DNA of 64,000 nucleotides from Corynebacterium sp. 13CS0277 (GCF_002994655.1 NZ_PPDL01000016.1:1-64000); one strand, 5' to 3'. Counted from the stretch's first letter, positions 37,926 through 47,766 are shown. The notes: a model not told the origin generated them from the sequence alone. Made by a program: numbers and translations.

Positions 37926-38464
37926 GGTTGTTCTCTTTCGTGTGGGTAGCGGTGGGGACAACAACCGGCGGATGCCGGGGCAGGGGTCACGCACCGCCCC
38001 AGCACGGGTGGTGGCAACCCAGCGCCCCACACACCCACCCCAGCGGCACCACCCACGCGCACTGACGCGCACGTGGCGGCCACGCGGAAGACTAGGTCAC
38101 GCGGGGACACTCCCAGCGACCACGCACACCACACATCCACACAGACGTCTGATGTCGTCGGTCGCCTGTGTGTAGCGTACCGGACTGATAAGAAAACATC
38201 GCCCCAGGTGGCACCCACAAACCCCACCCCCAAGCCCCGCCGCCGGGTGCGGGGGCTCTCAGGGGGCACACATCGGCCCCTCAGCCAGCGCACACGTGCC
38301 GCACATCTGCTGCGTGTCACCACGCTGCTTCCACACGCCCGCGCCTCACGGGCGGGAAGGTGGGCCACCAGGTGTCGGGACCCACTCGACGCACTGTGGG
38401 TGCCCGCGCGTCGGGCTCCACGGCAAAGGTTGCGGACCTCCCGGGCACCATTTGACCCGGGGTT
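37926..38464. other. Divergent intergenic region
   Basis: About 540 bp between the divergent symporter and SdpI-like genes. No gene supported. Promoters for both genes must lie here. Confidence 0.4.
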
Positions 38465-38477
38465 TAGACTGGCCAGT
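38465..38477 (+). promoter_or_regulatory. -10 of a leaderless SdpI-like transcript
   Basis: TAGACT (38465-38470) ends 7 nt before ATG 38478; no ribosome site. Confidence 0.55.
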
Positions 38478-39173
38478 ATGACTATTTTGGCCTCTGTGTT
38501 GTTGGTGCTCGCCGCAATCCAGCTCGTCGTCGGCATCCTCGCCTGGACCGGCAAACTCCCCGGCAACAACATCATCGGCATCCGCATCCCGGAGGCCCGC
38601 TCCTCCGAGGAGATGTGGGTCCTGACTCACCGCATCGCCGGCCCGCTGTGGACCGCCGCCGGCGTGGCCCTGCTCTTCGCCGGCGTCCTCGGGTTCACCG
38701 CCCGGGGCTGGATGCTGCTGCTCGTCATGGTGGGTGTGCTCGCCTGGCTGGTGTTCGTCGGTATGGGTGCCGGCATGGCCGCCAACGCGGTGGCGCTCAT
38801 TGACGCCTCGGAGAAGAACAAGCCTTCCACCACCCCGGCGGAGCAGGCCCCGAGTGCCGAGACTCCCGCGGATGCCGCCGACGCGGCGCCCAAGGTGTCG
38901 GTGGACAACGCCGCCCTGCTGGCCGCCGCAGCGCACCTGCAGGCACCCGCCGGCATGGACACCGGTGTGGAGATGTGCACCCCGGCTGGCTGCACCCCGG
39001 CCGACACCGCTGCCGGCGCCTGCGAGGAGGACGATCCCTCCAAGGATTGCGGCGTGACCGGCGGCTGCGGGTCCTGCGCCCTCAACGGCTCCTGCGAGGG
39101 CGGCGACGCCGCCTTCGCCGCGAAGGGCGTGGACCTCGACGCCCTGCAGCGCGCAGCCACCCAGCAGGACTAG
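38478..39173 (+). CDS. SdpI-like membrane protein with Cys-rich tail
   Basis: The 231-aa protein has an N-terminal membrane domain (about 1-105) with three hydrophobic segments and the SdpI/YhfL-type patterns GKLPGNNIIGIRIPEARSSEE and HRIAGPLW. A cytoplasmic Ala/Pro-rich linker follows, then a C-terminal stretch with eight cysteines (about 170-215: CTPAGC, DCGVTGGCGSCALNGSC). SdpI proteins protect against a toxin in Bacillus, but the family is broad and that role should not be assumed. The Cys tail could bind metal. The start is set by the -10 element just upstream. Confidence 0.75.
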   Translation: MTILASVLLVLAAIQLVVGILAWTGKLPGNNIIGIRIPEARSSEEMWVLTHRIAGPLWTAAGVALLFAGVLGFTARGWMLLLVMVGVLAWLVFVGMGAGMAANAVALIDASEKNKPSTTPAEQAPSAETPADAADAAPKVSVDNAALLAAAAHLQAPAGMDTGVEMCTPAGCTPADTAAGACEEDDPSKDCGVTGGCGSCALNGSCEGGDAAFAAKGVDLDALQRAATQQD

Positions 39174-39481
39174 CCACCGCGCGGGGCACCACCCCGCACG
39201 ACCGCAATCTGCTCGCGGCCATCTCCCGCCTGCCCCACCGTCAGCCCACCAGGGCCGGACAGGGGCAGGCGGTTTTTTCTTTGCTCGCACTGGGCGCCAG
39301 CGGGCGTGGGGAGGGTTACGCTGGTGGGGGAGAGCGCGCCGCCTGCGTGGTTGTGTGCGTGTTCTTTCTTCCTCTCCCATCTTTTCTTTGTTGTTTCTTT
39401 CTTTGTCTTGTCGTTCGTGTCGTCTGTGGTGTTCCCCGGCGCGGGCGTCAACATCCCCGTCCCACCGGCGCTGGAGGCCCC
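39174..39481. other. Intergenic region with pyrimidine-rich tract
   Basis: A short hairpin GCGGGG-CACCA-CCCCGC (39181-39197) follows the SdpI-like gene. Bases about 39360-39415 are strongly T/C-rich, and the Nudix gene follows. No other gene. Confidence 0.5.
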
Positions 39482-40015
39482 ATGGCAACGCCACCATTCA
39501 TCACTGATCTGCGCACCCGCATCGGCCACGACCTGCTGTGGCTGCCCGGGGTCACAGCACTCGTGTTCCGTCAGGGCGAAAGCGGCCCCGAGCTGCTGCT
39601 CGTGCAGCGGGCCGACGATGGCTCCTTCACCCCGATCACGGGCATCCCGGACCCCGGGGAACAGCCCGATGAGGCGGCCCGCCGGGAGGCGCGGGAAGAA
39701 GCCTGCGTCGACATTGAGGTCACCCGGCTGCTCCGCGTGCAGGCAACCGACGAAGTGCAGTACGGCAACGGGGACCGCTGCGTGTACATGGACACCGCCT
39801 TCGTCGCACGGCTCGTCGACCCGGCGCAACAGCCCGCCGTCGGCGACGACGAATCCACCGTGGCGCGTTTCGTCCCCGTGGACCAGTTGCCACCGATGAA
39901 GCCGCGCTTCGAAGCCCTCATCGCGCAGGCGTTGGCGGGGGATTCCCGGCCCGCCGGGTGGGGGCGGGATACGGCGGCGTGCCCCAAACCACACCAGCCG
40001 GGGACGATGGTGTAG
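39482..40015 (+). CDS. Nudix hydrolase
   Basis: The 177-aa protein contains a Nudix box from G54 (G-x5-E60, then R68-E69-A-R-E72-E73) for divalent-metal-dependent hydrolysis of a nucleoside diphosphate derivative. The usual Gly after the second Glu pair is Cys75. GGAGG precedes the ATG by 4 nt. The stop codon TAG (40013-40015) is also the first half of the trp promoter -10. Substrate unknown. Confidence 0.85.
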   Translation: MATPPFITDLRTRIGHDLLWLPGVTALVFRQGESGPELLLVQRADDGSFTPITGIPDPGEQPDEAARREAREEACVDIEVTRLLRVQATDEVQYGNGDRCVYMDTAFVARLVDPAQQPAVGDDESTVARFVPVDQLPPMKPRFEALIAQALAGDSRPAGWGRDTAACPKPHQPGTMV

Positions 40016-40018
40016 AAT
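40013..40018 (+). promoter_or_regulatory. -10 element of the trp operon promoter
   Basis: TAGAAT overlaps the stop codon of the Nudix gene and ends 8 nt before the trpL ATG, so the leader message is leaderless or nearly so. Confidence 0.6.
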
Positions 40019-40026
40019 CCCAAACC

Positions 40027-40104
40027 ATGACTGCTCGACGAAACATCTGGTGGTGGCGCGCACACAGTGCGGGCCGCCGACTGACCTGTTTCTCGGCACC
40101 CTGA
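40027..40104 (+). CDS. trpL: trp leader peptide
   Basis: A 25-codon open frame MTARRNIWWWRAHSAGRRLT... with three consecutive Trp codons (40048-40056) ends in TGA at 40102-40104. A hairpin plus T-run follows. This is the classical layout of ribosome-mediated trp attenuation: stalling at the Trp codons when charged tRNA-Trp is low would favour readthrough into trpE. Confidence 0.85.
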   Translation: MTARRNIWWWRAHSAGRRLTCFSAP

Positions 40105-40126
40105 CGCGCAGCAGCAGCGCGTACCG

Positions 40127-40168
40127 CCCGCAGATACACCCCACCCGGGGAGGTATCGGCGGGTTTTT
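40127..40168 (+). terminator. trp attenuator
   Basis: Stem CCCGC-A-GATAC-A-CCCC / GGGG-A-GGTATC-G-GCGGG with small mismatches, then TTTTT, 22 nt after the trpL stop and 30 nt before trpE. Confidence 0.8.
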
Positions 40169-40197
40169 CTTATCTCAAGGCCCAGCCCGCACCCCCA

Positions 40198-41976
40198 GTG
40201 TCTGCCCCCACCGACCACAAAAGCCCCGAAGCGAAAGATTCCACCGCCGTGAGCTCACACCCCCAGGCGACGACGCCACCCACACACCCCGCCGACGACG
40301 CGCCCGCCGTGCAGGCGCATGTGGCCCGCCGTAGCGTGGCCTACCACGACGACGCCTCCGCACTCTTCGCCCACCTCGGCGGCACCCGCGCCACCGACAG
40401 CGTGCTGCTCGAGTCCGCGGACATCGAATCGAAGGTGGGGCTGCAGTCCATGGCCGTGCTGGCCGGCTCCCTGCGGCTCACGTGTGAGGGCGACACCGTG
40501 ACCCTTGAGCCGCTCACCGACAGTGGTGCCGTCGCCGCGCAGCGTGTGGCCGCGCAGTGCCAGCAGTACCTGCTGGAGTCTGACGACGCGGAGGCAGCAC
40601 CTGGTGTGGTGCGTCTGCGGGTGCCGGCGGCGGATGCCACCGAGGAGCGGCAGCGCCTCCTGCAGGACTCGACGGTGCTGCCGCTACGGCTGCTGCAGCG
40701 GCACTCCGGGTATTCAGACGGCCTGCTGCCGCTGCTGGCGGGCGGCTTCGCGTTCGACTACCTCGGCACCTTCGAAACCCTCCCGGAGGTCGCGGCCGGG
40801 GTGAACACGTACCCGGATTACCAGTTCCTGCTCGCGGAGGTGGTGCTGCGCATCGACCACACGGCGCGCACCGCGGAGCTTGTTGCCGTGAGCCTCGCGG
40901 GGGAGGAGGACGCCGCCGCAGTGGAGGCACGCCTCGACGAGTTGGCGGCCTGCATCGCGGACTTCACCGCGCCGGCACTCGCGGATCCCGCGCCGCAGGG
41001 GGTGAATGTGGCGGCACTCAACCGGGCCGCACATGTTGCTAGCGGGAATAATACAGCCACCGCACCTGTATCATCCACAACCCTACAGGCGGTGGCGTCG
41101 CGGAGCGACGAATCCTTCCGCGCCACCGTCACCGAACTCCAAGGCAACATCGCCGCCGGCGACATCTACCAAGTCGTGCCCGCCCGCAGCTTCACCATCG
41201 CCTGCCCCGACGCGTTCGCCGCCTACACCGCGCTCAAGCGCACCAACCCCAGCCCGTACATGTTCTACGTGCGCGGCATCGCGGGTGCCCGCGGGGAACG
41301 GCACGCCTACGAACTCTTCGGCGCCTCGCCCGAATCGAATCTCAAATACACCGAATCCACCCGCCAGGTAGAGCTGTACCCTATCGCCGGCACCCGGCCC
41401 CGCGGCCTGCACGCCGATGGCAGTGTGTACGACGAGCTCGACATCCGCCGCGAACTCGAACTCCGCACCGACGCCAAGGAAATCGCCGAGCACGTCATGC
41501 TCGTCGACCTCGCCCGCAACGACCTGGCGCGCGTCGCCACCCCCGCCACCCGACGGGTCGCACAGTTGCTCCACGTGGACCGCTACTCCCGGGTCATGCA
41601 CCTCATCAGCCGGGTCACCGCCCGCCTCGCGGACGACCTCGACAGCCTCGACGCCTACCGGGCGTGCATGAACATGGGCACCCTCACCGGGGCCCCGAAA
41701 ATCCGGGCCACCGAACTGCTGCGCACCCACGAAGGCACCCGGCGCGGCTCCTACGGCGGTGCCGTCGGCTACCTGAACGGGGCAGGGGACATGGACACCT
41801 GCATCGTCATCCGCTCCGCCTTCGTGCGCGACGGCATCGCCGCCGTCCAGGCCGGCGCCGGCGTCGTCCGTGATTCCCAACCGCAGGCGGAAGCCGACGA
41901 AACCGTCCACAAAGCATTCGCAGTCCTCGGCGCCATTGCCGCCGCCAACCACACCGACGTTGAGGTCGTCCGATGA
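40198..41976 (+). CDS. trpE: Anthranilate synthase component I
   Basis: The 592-aa chorismate-using subunit converts chorismate plus ammonia (from TrpG) to anthranilate. The LLES segment of the Trp feedback site lies near residue 70, and the C-terminal chorismate-binding domain has IAGTRPRG, LVDLARNDLARVA, and GAVGYLNGAGDMD. The first 40-45 residues are a Pro/Thr/His-rich extension not expected in TrpE. GTG at 40198 lacks a clear ribosome site, so the true start may be further in. It overlaps trpG by 4 nt (ATGA). Confidence 0.93.
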   Translation: MSAPTDHKSPEAKDSTAVSSHPQATTPPTHPADDAPAVQAHVARRSVAYHDDASALFAHLGGTRATDSVLLESADIESKVGLQSMAVLAGSLRLTCEGDTVTLEPLTDSGAVAAQRVAAQCQQYLLESDDAEAAPGVVRLRVPAADATEERQRLLQDSTVLPLRLLQRHSGYSDGLLPLLAGGFAFDYLGTFETLPEVAAGVNTYPDYQFLLAEVVLRIDHTARTAELVAVSLAGEEDAAAVEARLDELAACIADFTAPALADPAPQGVNVAALNRAAHVASGNNTATAPVSSTTLQAVASRSDESFRATVTELQGNIAAGDIYQVVPARSFTIACPDAFAAYTALKRTNPSPYMFYVRGIAGARGERHAYELFGASPESNLKYTESTRQVELYPIAGTRPRGLHADGSVYDELDIRRELELRTDAKEIAEHVMLVDLARNDLARVATPATRRVAQLLHVDRYSRVMHLISRVTARLADDLDSLDAYRACMNMGTLTGAPKIRATELLRTHEGTRRGSYGGAVGYLNGAGDMDTCIVIRSAFVRDGIAAVQAGAGVVRDSQPQAEADETVHKAFAVLGAIAAANHTDVEVVR

Positions 41977-42641
41977 ACACAGCCACCACCACGCCCACGC
42001 CCCAGGATGCCCGCCCGGTGCGGATCGCGCTCGTCGACAATGAGGATTCCTTCGTCTACAACCTCGTCGACGCCTTCGCTGTCGCCGGCTACGACTGCAC
42101 CGTGTTTCGTAACAGTGTCGACCCGGAGGTCATCTTCGCTACCGACCCCGATCTCATTGTGTTGTCCCCCGGACCCGGCCACCCGACCGAGGCGGGCAAC
42201 ATGATGACCATCCTCGACCGGGCGCTCGATCGCATCCCGGTGCTGGGGATCTGCCTCGGATTCCAAGCCCTCCTCGAGCACCACCACGGCACGGTGCGGG
42301 CCGTGGGCCCCGTCCACGGCATCAGCGACACGATGCTGCTCACCGACGAGGGTATCGCCTCCGGACTGTTCGACGGGCTCACCGTCGATGCCGGTCCGGA
42401 CCTGCCGGGCAAGGTGGGCCGCCGGGTGCCGGTCGCCCGCTACCACTCGCTCGGCTGCACGGATCTGCCTCAAGGTCTCGTCGGCTTCGGCACCTGCACC
42501 TCTCAGGCGGGGGAGGTCACCATGGCGGCCGCGACCACCAACGGCACAGCGCTGGGGTTGCAGTTCCACCCCGAGAGCGTGCTCACCCCCTCCGGGCCGC
42601 ACATCATCACCCGCTGCGTCGACTACCTGCTCCACAGCTAA
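41973..42641 (+). CDS. trpG: Anthranilate synthase component II (glutamine amidotransferase)
   Basis: The 222-aa class I glutamine amidotransferase has the LSPGPGHP loop, nucleophile Cys in LGICLGFQAL, and the catalytic His-x-Glu in FHPES. It supplies ammonia to TrpE. The start overlaps the trpE stop by 4 nt (ATGA), consistent with translational coupling. Confidence 0.95.
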   Translation: MNTATTTPTPQDARPVRIALVDNEDSFVYNLVDAFAVAGYDCTVFRNSVDPEVIFATDPDLIVLSPGPGHPTEAGNMMTILDRALDRIPVLGICLGFQALLEHHHGTVRAVGPVHGISDTMLLTDEGIASGLFDGLTVDAGPDLPGKVGRRVPVARYHSLGCTDLPQGLVGFGTCTSQAGEVTMAAATTNGTALGLQFHPESVLTPSGPHIITRCVDYLLHS

Positions 42642-42729
42642 GGGCACGCGCCCGGCGCACACACCCCACCACTGGCATTCTTCTTTCTCCTTTGCTCGTA
42701 CACCCCCCACACCTTGGATAGCTAGCACC

Positions 42730-43767
42730 ATGACGACACCCCCCACCACCCCGGCCGCGGACCTGCGCGCCCTGCTCAACGGCGCCTGCTTGGAGCCGAC
42801 GGCATTGCAGGATCTGTTCCGTGCAGTCGCCGCCGGCGAGTTCACCCCCGTCGAGATCGCGGCCCTGCTCATCGCGCTGAAAACTCGGGGCGAGACCCCT
42901 GAGGATATCGCAGCGGCAGCGACTGCGTTCACGGCGGCCGCCACTCCCTTCCCCCGTACCGGGGCCGGCATCATCGACTGCGTCGGCACCGGCGGCGACG
43001 GGGCGGGCACGATCAACATCTCCACGGGCTCGGCGCTCATCGCTGCGGCCGGCGGCCTGGAGGTCGTCAAGCACGGCAACCGCTCGGTGTCCTCCAAGTC
43101 GGGCGCGGCGGACGTCCTCGAGGCCCTCGGGGTGCCGCTGGATCTCTCCCCGGAGCAGGCGGCCGCCACCCTGGAATCCCAGGGCTTTACCTTCCTCTTC
43201 GCGCCGGCCTACCACCCGGCGTTCAAGCACGTCATGCCCGTCCGCCAGGCCCTCGGCGTGCCGACGATCTTCAACCTCTTAGGCCCCCTGCTCAACCCGG
43301 CCCGCCCCGCACTCCAGCTCATGGGTACCGCCCGGGCGGAGCTCGGGCCCCACCTCATCGAGGTGATGCGGCAGATTGGTCGCGAGCGTGCGCTCGTCGT
43401 CCACGGCAGTGGCCTCGACGAGATTGCCGTCCACGGGCCGACTGAGGTGTGGGAGCTCCGCGACGGGGAGATCACCCACTACACCGTCACGCCCGAGGAC
43501 CTCGGCCTGGGCACCCACACCCTGTCCTCTCTCGTCGGGGGCGATGGTCGCGACAATGCGCAGTTCATGATGGACGTCTTCGCCGGGCGCGGCAGCGAGG
43601 CCCACAAGGATGCGATGCTCGCGAGCTGCGGTGCCCTGTTCTACCTCGCCGGTCACGCAGACACCCTCGCCGGTGGTGTGGCCCGTGCCCGTGAGGTCAT
43701 CGACTCCGGGCAGGCCGCCCGCTGGGCCGCCACCCACCTCACCCGCGCAGGAGAATTCGATGTCTAA
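42730..43767 (+). CDS. trpD: Anthranilate phosphoribosyltransferase
   Basis: The 345-aa enzyme transfers phosphoribose from PRPP to anthranilate. It has the PRPP loop VGTGGDGAGTINIST, the KHGNRSVSSKSGAADVLEALG segment and NPARP. An 88-nt gap from trpG is the largest within trpE-trpG-trpD-trpCF, and no clear ribosome site precedes the ATG at 42730. The 3' end overlaps trpCF by 8 nt. Confidence 0.95.
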   Translation: MTTPPTTPAADLRALLNGACLEPTALQDLFRAVAAGEFTPVEIAALLIALKTRGETPEDIAAAATAFTAAATPFPRTGAGIIDCVGTGGDGAGTINISTGSALIAAAGGLEVVKHGNRSVSSKSGAADVLEALGVPLDLSPEQAAATLESQGFTFLFAPAYHPAFKHVMPVRQALGVPTIFNLLGPLLNPARPALQLMGTARAELGPHLIEVMRQIGRERALVVHGSGLDEIAVHGPTEVWELRDGEITHYTVTPEDLGLGTHTLSSLVGGDGRDNAQFMMDVFAGRGSEAHKDAMLASCGALFYLAGHADTLAGGVARAREVIDSGQAARWAATHLTRAGEFDV

Positions 43768-45232
43768 GCCCACCGCCTCCGCCGCTGCGTCAGAGGACTT
43801 CCGCGGCGTGCAGCTGCCCGCGGGCGTGCCGACCGTCCTCGAGGGCATTGTGACGGCCCGCCGGGGTCACCTTGAGGGCATCCGCCGCCGCATCGCCCAC
43901 GTCGACGTCGAGGCGTTGCCGCGCTCCACGCGCTCCCTCTACGACTCCCTCCAGCAGGGGAGGGGAGGGGCACGCTTCATCATGGAGTGCAAGAGTGCCT
44001 CGCCCTCCCTCGGGGTGATCCGCAGCGACTACCACCCTGGTGACATTGCTCGCCTGTACTCCCGCTACGCGGCCGGCATCAGCGTGCTCTGCGAACCGGA
44101 GCGCTTCGGCGGCGACTACGACCACCTGCAGACGGTGGCGCTCAGCACCCACCTGCCGGTGCTGTGCAAAGACTTCATCATCGACCCGGTGCAGATCCAC
44201 GCCGCCCGCTACTTCGGTGCGGATGCTGTGCTGCTCATGCTGTCGATCCTCGACGACGACACCTACGCGCGGCTCGCCGCCGAGGCCGAACGATTTGGGC
44301 TCGACGTGCTCACCGAAGTCATCGACGCCGAAGAAGTGGACCGTGCCCTGCGGCTCGGCGCACGGATCGTGGGCTGCAACAACCGCAACCTGCACGACCT
44401 GAGCATTGACCTGGGGCGCACCCTCGAGCTCGCGCCGCTCATCCCGGACGACGTCGTCTACCTCTCCGAAAGCGGCATCCGCACCCACGCCGACGTGGTG
44501 GCGCTCTCGGGTGCCGTCAACGGCTTCCTCGTCGGCTCCCAGCTCACCGGCAGCGCGGACATCGACGCCGCAATCCGCTCCCTTGTCTATGGCCCGGTGA
44601 AAGTGTGCGGGTTGCGCAGCGCTGCCGCCGCCCAGGCGGCCCGCGCGGCGGGTGCGACCTACGGCGGCCTCATCTTCGAGCCCGCCTCCCCGCGCGCCGT
44701 TGACGCTGAGGCTGCGGCCGAGATCATCGCCGGCGAACCGAACCTCGGGTACGTGGCCGTGTCCCGGCAGACGTCCGGATACGACGAGCTGCTGCAGCCG
44801 GGGATCGTCGCGGTCCAGGTGCACGCGCCGACCGGCACGGTCGAGGAGGAACTCGCGCTCGTCGATCGCATCCGCACCGAGCTGCCCGAGGGCGTGGAGC
44901 TCTGGCGCGCGGTGAGCATGACGACTCCGCAGGGGCCCGCCGTCGCAGAGGCCTTGGTCGTCCACGGAGTCGATCGCCTCGTGCTCGACTCCGGCGTGGG
45001 CGGCACCGGCGAAGCCTTCGACTGGTCGCGGATCCCGGCCGCGGTGAAGGAGCACAGCCTCCTCGCCGGCGGCATTACTCCGGAGACCGTGCAGGACGCG
45101 CTCGCCACCGGGTGCGCGGGTGTCGACCTCAACTCCGGGGTGGAGTACCCCGGGGAGCCGGCGCACACGAAAGACTCGGCGGCGCTCGCCCGGGCCCTGG
45201 ATAAGGTGCGCACGTTTCACGTGAAACACTGA
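43760..45232 (+). CDS. trpCF: Bifunctional indole-3-glycerol phosphate synthase / phosphoribosylanthranilate isomerase
   Basis: The 490-aa fusion has an IGPS domain (about 1-270: FIMECKSASPSLGVI, LCKDFIIDPVQI, GCNNRNLHDL, LSESGI) followed by a PRAI domain (from about 281: VKVCGLRSA, LDSGVGGTGEAFDW). The two catalyse successive Trp-pathway steps. CAGGAG precedes the ATG at 43760, which overlaps the trpD end. The last five residues (FHVKH) are encoded by a perfect parS core, so the C-terminus is partly dictated by that site. Confidence 0.95.
   Translation: MSKPTASAAASEDFRGVQLPAGVPTVLEGIVTARRGHLEGIRRRIAHVDVEALPRSTRSLYDSLQQGRGGARFIMECKSASPSLGVIRSDYHPGDIARLYSRYAAGISVLCEPERFGGDYDHLQTVALSTHLPVLCKDFIIDPVQIHAARYFGADAVLLMLSILDDDTYARLAAEAERFGLDVLTEVIDAEEVDRALRLGARIVGCNNRNLHDLSIDLGRTLELAPLIPDDVVYLSESGIRTHADVVALSGAVNGFLVGSQLTGSADIDAAIRSLVYGPVKVCGLRSAAAAQAARAAGATYGGLIFEPASPRAVDAEAAAEIIAGEPNLGYVAVSRQTSGYDELLQPGIVAVQVHAPTGTVEEELALVDRIRTELPEGVELWRAVSMTTPQGPAVAEALVVHGVDRLVLDSGVGGTGEAFDWSRIPAAVKEHSLLAGGITPETVQDALATGCAGVDLNSGVEYPGEPAHTKDSAALARALDKVRTFHVKH
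45213..45228. promoter_or_regulatory. parS site inside the trpCF coding sequence
   Basis: Core GTTTCACGTGAAAC at 45214-45227 (flanks c...a). It covers the third base of codon 485 to the first base of codon 490. Confidence 0.88.
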
Positions 45233-45255
45233 GCGTCCGCGTGGGGGAGTGGTGA

Positions 45256-45271
45256 TGTTTCACGTGAAACA
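45256..45271. promoter_or_regulatory. parS site
   Basis: TGTTTCACGTGAAACA, 28 bp downstream of the previous site and in the trpCF-trpB gap. The closest pair in the window. Confidence 0.9.
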
Positions 45272-45375
45272 TCACGCCACCCCGGGCCTGCGGGCCAACC
45301 CGGCGTTGCGCTGGACACTAACTTATTCTTTTCACTTAGCCACCACAGACAACCACCACAGGAAAGACATCACCC

Positions 45376-46662
45376 ATGACGACTGAGTCCACACCCACGG
45401 CACCGGGGACCGGGTCCCCCGCGGACGGCGGCCGCACGCTGCTGCCCGCCTACTTCGGCGAGTTCGGCGGCCAGTACGTGCCGGAGCTCCTCATCCCGGC
45501 ACTCGACCAGCTCGAGCAGGCCTTCGTCGACGCCATGAACGACGACGAGTTCAAGGCAGAGCTGCGCCGCTACTTCACCGACTACCTCGGCCGCCCAACG
45601 CCACTGACGGAGTGTCAGAACCTGCCGCTGCCCGGCGAAGGTCGCGGGTACGCCCGCATCTTCCTCAAGCGTGAGGACCTCGTCCACGGGGGCGCCCACA
45701 AGACCAACCAGGTTATCGGTCAGGCGCTGCTCGCGAAGCGCATGGGCAAGACGCGCATCATCGCGGAGACCGGCGCCGGCCAGCACGGTACCGCCACCGC
45801 CCTCGCCTGCGCGCTGCTCGACCTCGAGTGCGTCATCTACATGGGCGCAGAGGACGTCGCCCGCCAGCAGCCGAACGTGTACCGCATGGAACTCATGGGT
45901 GCGAAGGTCGTCCCCGTCGACTCCGGGTCCGGCACCCTCAAGGACGCCGTCAACGAAGCGCTGCGCGACTGGACCGCCACCTTCCACGAGTCCCACTACC
46001 TCCTCGGCACCGCCGCCGGCCCCCACCCCTTCCCGACGCTCGTGCGCGACTTCCACCGCGTCATCTCCGAGGAAGCCAAGGCCCAGTTCCTGGAGCGCAC
46101 CGGCGGCCTGCCGGACGTGGTGACCGCCTGCGTCGGCGGCGGCTCCAACGCTATCGGCATGTTCGCCGACTTCATTGACGAAGACGGCGTGGAGCTCGTC
46201 GGTGTGGAGCCCGCAGGTTTCGGCCTCGACTCCGGCAAGCACGGCGCACCCATCCACGCCGGGCAGGTCGGCATCCTCCACGGGGCGCGCTCCTACCTCA
46301 TGCGCACCTCCGACGGGCAGGTCGAAGAGTCCTACTCCATCTCCGCTGGCCTCGACTACCCCGGCGTCGGCCCCCAGCACGCCCACCTCCACGCCTCCGG
46401 GCGCGCCACCTACGTCGGCATCACCGACGCGGAAGCGCTCCGCGCCTTCCAGATGCTCTCCCGCCACGAAGGCATCATCCCCGCCCTCGAATCCAGCCAC
46501 GCGCTCGCCTACGCACTCAAGCGGGCCGCCGCCGCGGAAGAGGCAGGGGAGAACATCACCATCCTCGTGTCTCTGTCCGGGCGCGGCGACAAGGACGTCG
46601 ACCACGTGCGCCGCACCCTCGAAGCCCACCCCGAATACGTCTACAAGGAGGCCGCCAAGTGA
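45376..46662 (+). CDS. trpB: Tryptophan synthase beta chain
   Basis: The 428-aa PLP enzyme joins indole and serine. It has EFGGQYVPE near the start, the PLP lysine in [23 protein letters not shown] and the glycine-rich phosphate cup [14 protein letters not shown] lies 11 nt before the ATG. The 143-nt gap from trpCF holds a parS site. trpA starts by a 4-nt overlap (GTGA). Confidence 0.96.
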   Translation: MTTESTPTAPGTGSPADGGRTLLPAYFGEFGGQYVPELLIPALDQLEQAFVDAMNDDEFKAELRRYFTDYLGRPTPLTECQNLPLPGEGRGYARIFLKREDLVHGGAHKTNQVIGQALLAKRMGKTRIIAETGAGQHGTATALACALLDLECVIYMGAEDVARQQPNVYRMELMGAKVVPVDSGSGTLKDAVNEALRDWTATFHESHYLLGTAAGPHPFPTLVRDFHRVISEEAKAQFLERTGGLPDVVTACVGGGSNAIGMFADFIDEDGVELVGVEPAGFGLDSGKHGAPIHAGQVGILHGARSYLMRTSDGQVEESYSISAGLDYPGVGPQHAHLHASGRATYVGITDAEALRAFQMLSRHEGIIPALESSHALAYALKRAAAAEEAGENITILVSLSGRGDKDVDHVRRTLEAHPEYVYKEAAK

Positions 46663-47498
46663 GCCGCTACCCCGCACTCTTCACCCGCCTGAATTCGACC
46701 GGCGAAGGCGCCTTCGTTCCCTTCGTCATGCTCGGCGACCCCACCGAAGACGACTCCGTCGCCATCATCGAAGCGCTCATCGCCGGTGGCGCCGACGCCC
46801 TCGAGCTCGGCGTGCCGTTCTCCGACCCCGTCGCCGACGGCCCCACCATCCAGGCCGCCCACATCCGCGCCCTCGACGCCCACATCGACGTCGACACCGC
46901 CCTGCGGATCGTGCGCCGCATCCGCGACGCCCACCCCGAGTTGCCCATCGGTTTGCTCATCTACGGCAACGTGCCCTTCGCCCGCGGGCTCGACTCCTTC
47001 TACGCCGACGTCGCCGCCGCCGGCGCGGACAGCGTCCTGCTGCCCGACATTCCCGTCCGTGAAGGCCGCGACTTCATCGCCGCCGCCGACGCTGCCGGCA
47101 TTGACCAGATCTTCATCGCCCCGCCGCACGCCAGCGAAGCCACCCTCGAGGGCGTGGCCGCGAACTCCCGCGGCTACATCTACGCCGTGTCTCGCGTCGG
47201 CGTCACCGGTGCGGAACACGCCTCTTCCACTGACGGCCTCAAGGAGGTCGTGGACAACCTCACCCGCTTCGGTGGGGCACCCGTCATCCTCGGTTTCGGT
47301 ATCTCCCGCCCCAAGCACGTCGCCGCCGCCATCGACGCCGGCGCGGCTGGCGCGATCAGCGGCTCCGCCGTCACGGACATCGTCGCCAAGCACTGCGTCG
47401 GCACCAGCCCCGCGCCGCGCACCATCGACGACCGTGACGCACTGCTCACCGAACTCACCGAGTTCGTCTCCACCATGAAGGCCGCCACCCGCGCATAG
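46659..47498 (+). CDS. trpA: Tryptophan synthase alpha chain
   Basis: The 279-aa TIM-barrel subunit cleaves indole-3-glycerol phosphate. It has [12 protein letters not shown], the catalytic Glu in [27 protein letters not shown] and [13 protein letters not shown] start overlapping the trpB stop. It is the last gene of the operon. Confidence 0.96.
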   Translation: MSRYPALFTRLNSTGEGAFVPFVMLGDPTEDDSVAIIEALIAGGADALELGVPFSDPVADGPTIQAAHIRALDAHIDVDTALRIVRRIRDAHPELPIGLLIYGNVPFARGLDSFYADVAAAGADSVLLPDIPVREGRDFIAAADAAGIDQIFIAPPHASEATLEGVAANSRGYIYAVSRVGVTGAEHASSTDGLKEVVDNLTRFGGAPVILGFGISRPKHVAAAIDAGAAGAISGSAVTDIVAKHCVGTSPAPRTIDDRDALLTELTEFVSTMKAATRA

Positions 47499-47525
47499 CC
47501 GCACCATCCGCCGCCAGGAGAGCCC

Positions 47526-47568
47526 TCAGGCCCCAGCCACGCCCCGTACGGGGACGGCTGGGGCCTGA
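47526..47568 (+). terminator. trp operon terminator
   Basis: Stem TCAGGCCCCAGCC / GGCTGGGGCCTGA with an inner CCCCGTACGGGG dyad, 28 nt after the trpA stop; no strong U-tract. Confidence 0.75.
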
Positions 47569-47766
47569 CACGTATCGCCAGCCTGTAAACCGCACAGCGT
47601 CGGGAGAGGAGCTGGGCGAGACGCCACCACGGCTGCTCATCATGCGGGGCACGTGTCACGCGCGCCCATCCCGCCCGCAGGCGGAGTGGAGTAGCAGTGG
47701 GTGCGCGAGGAGTCCCCATGTCCACACGGTTGCGGATCGGTGCGGCCCCAGCCGAATCCCACCGGA

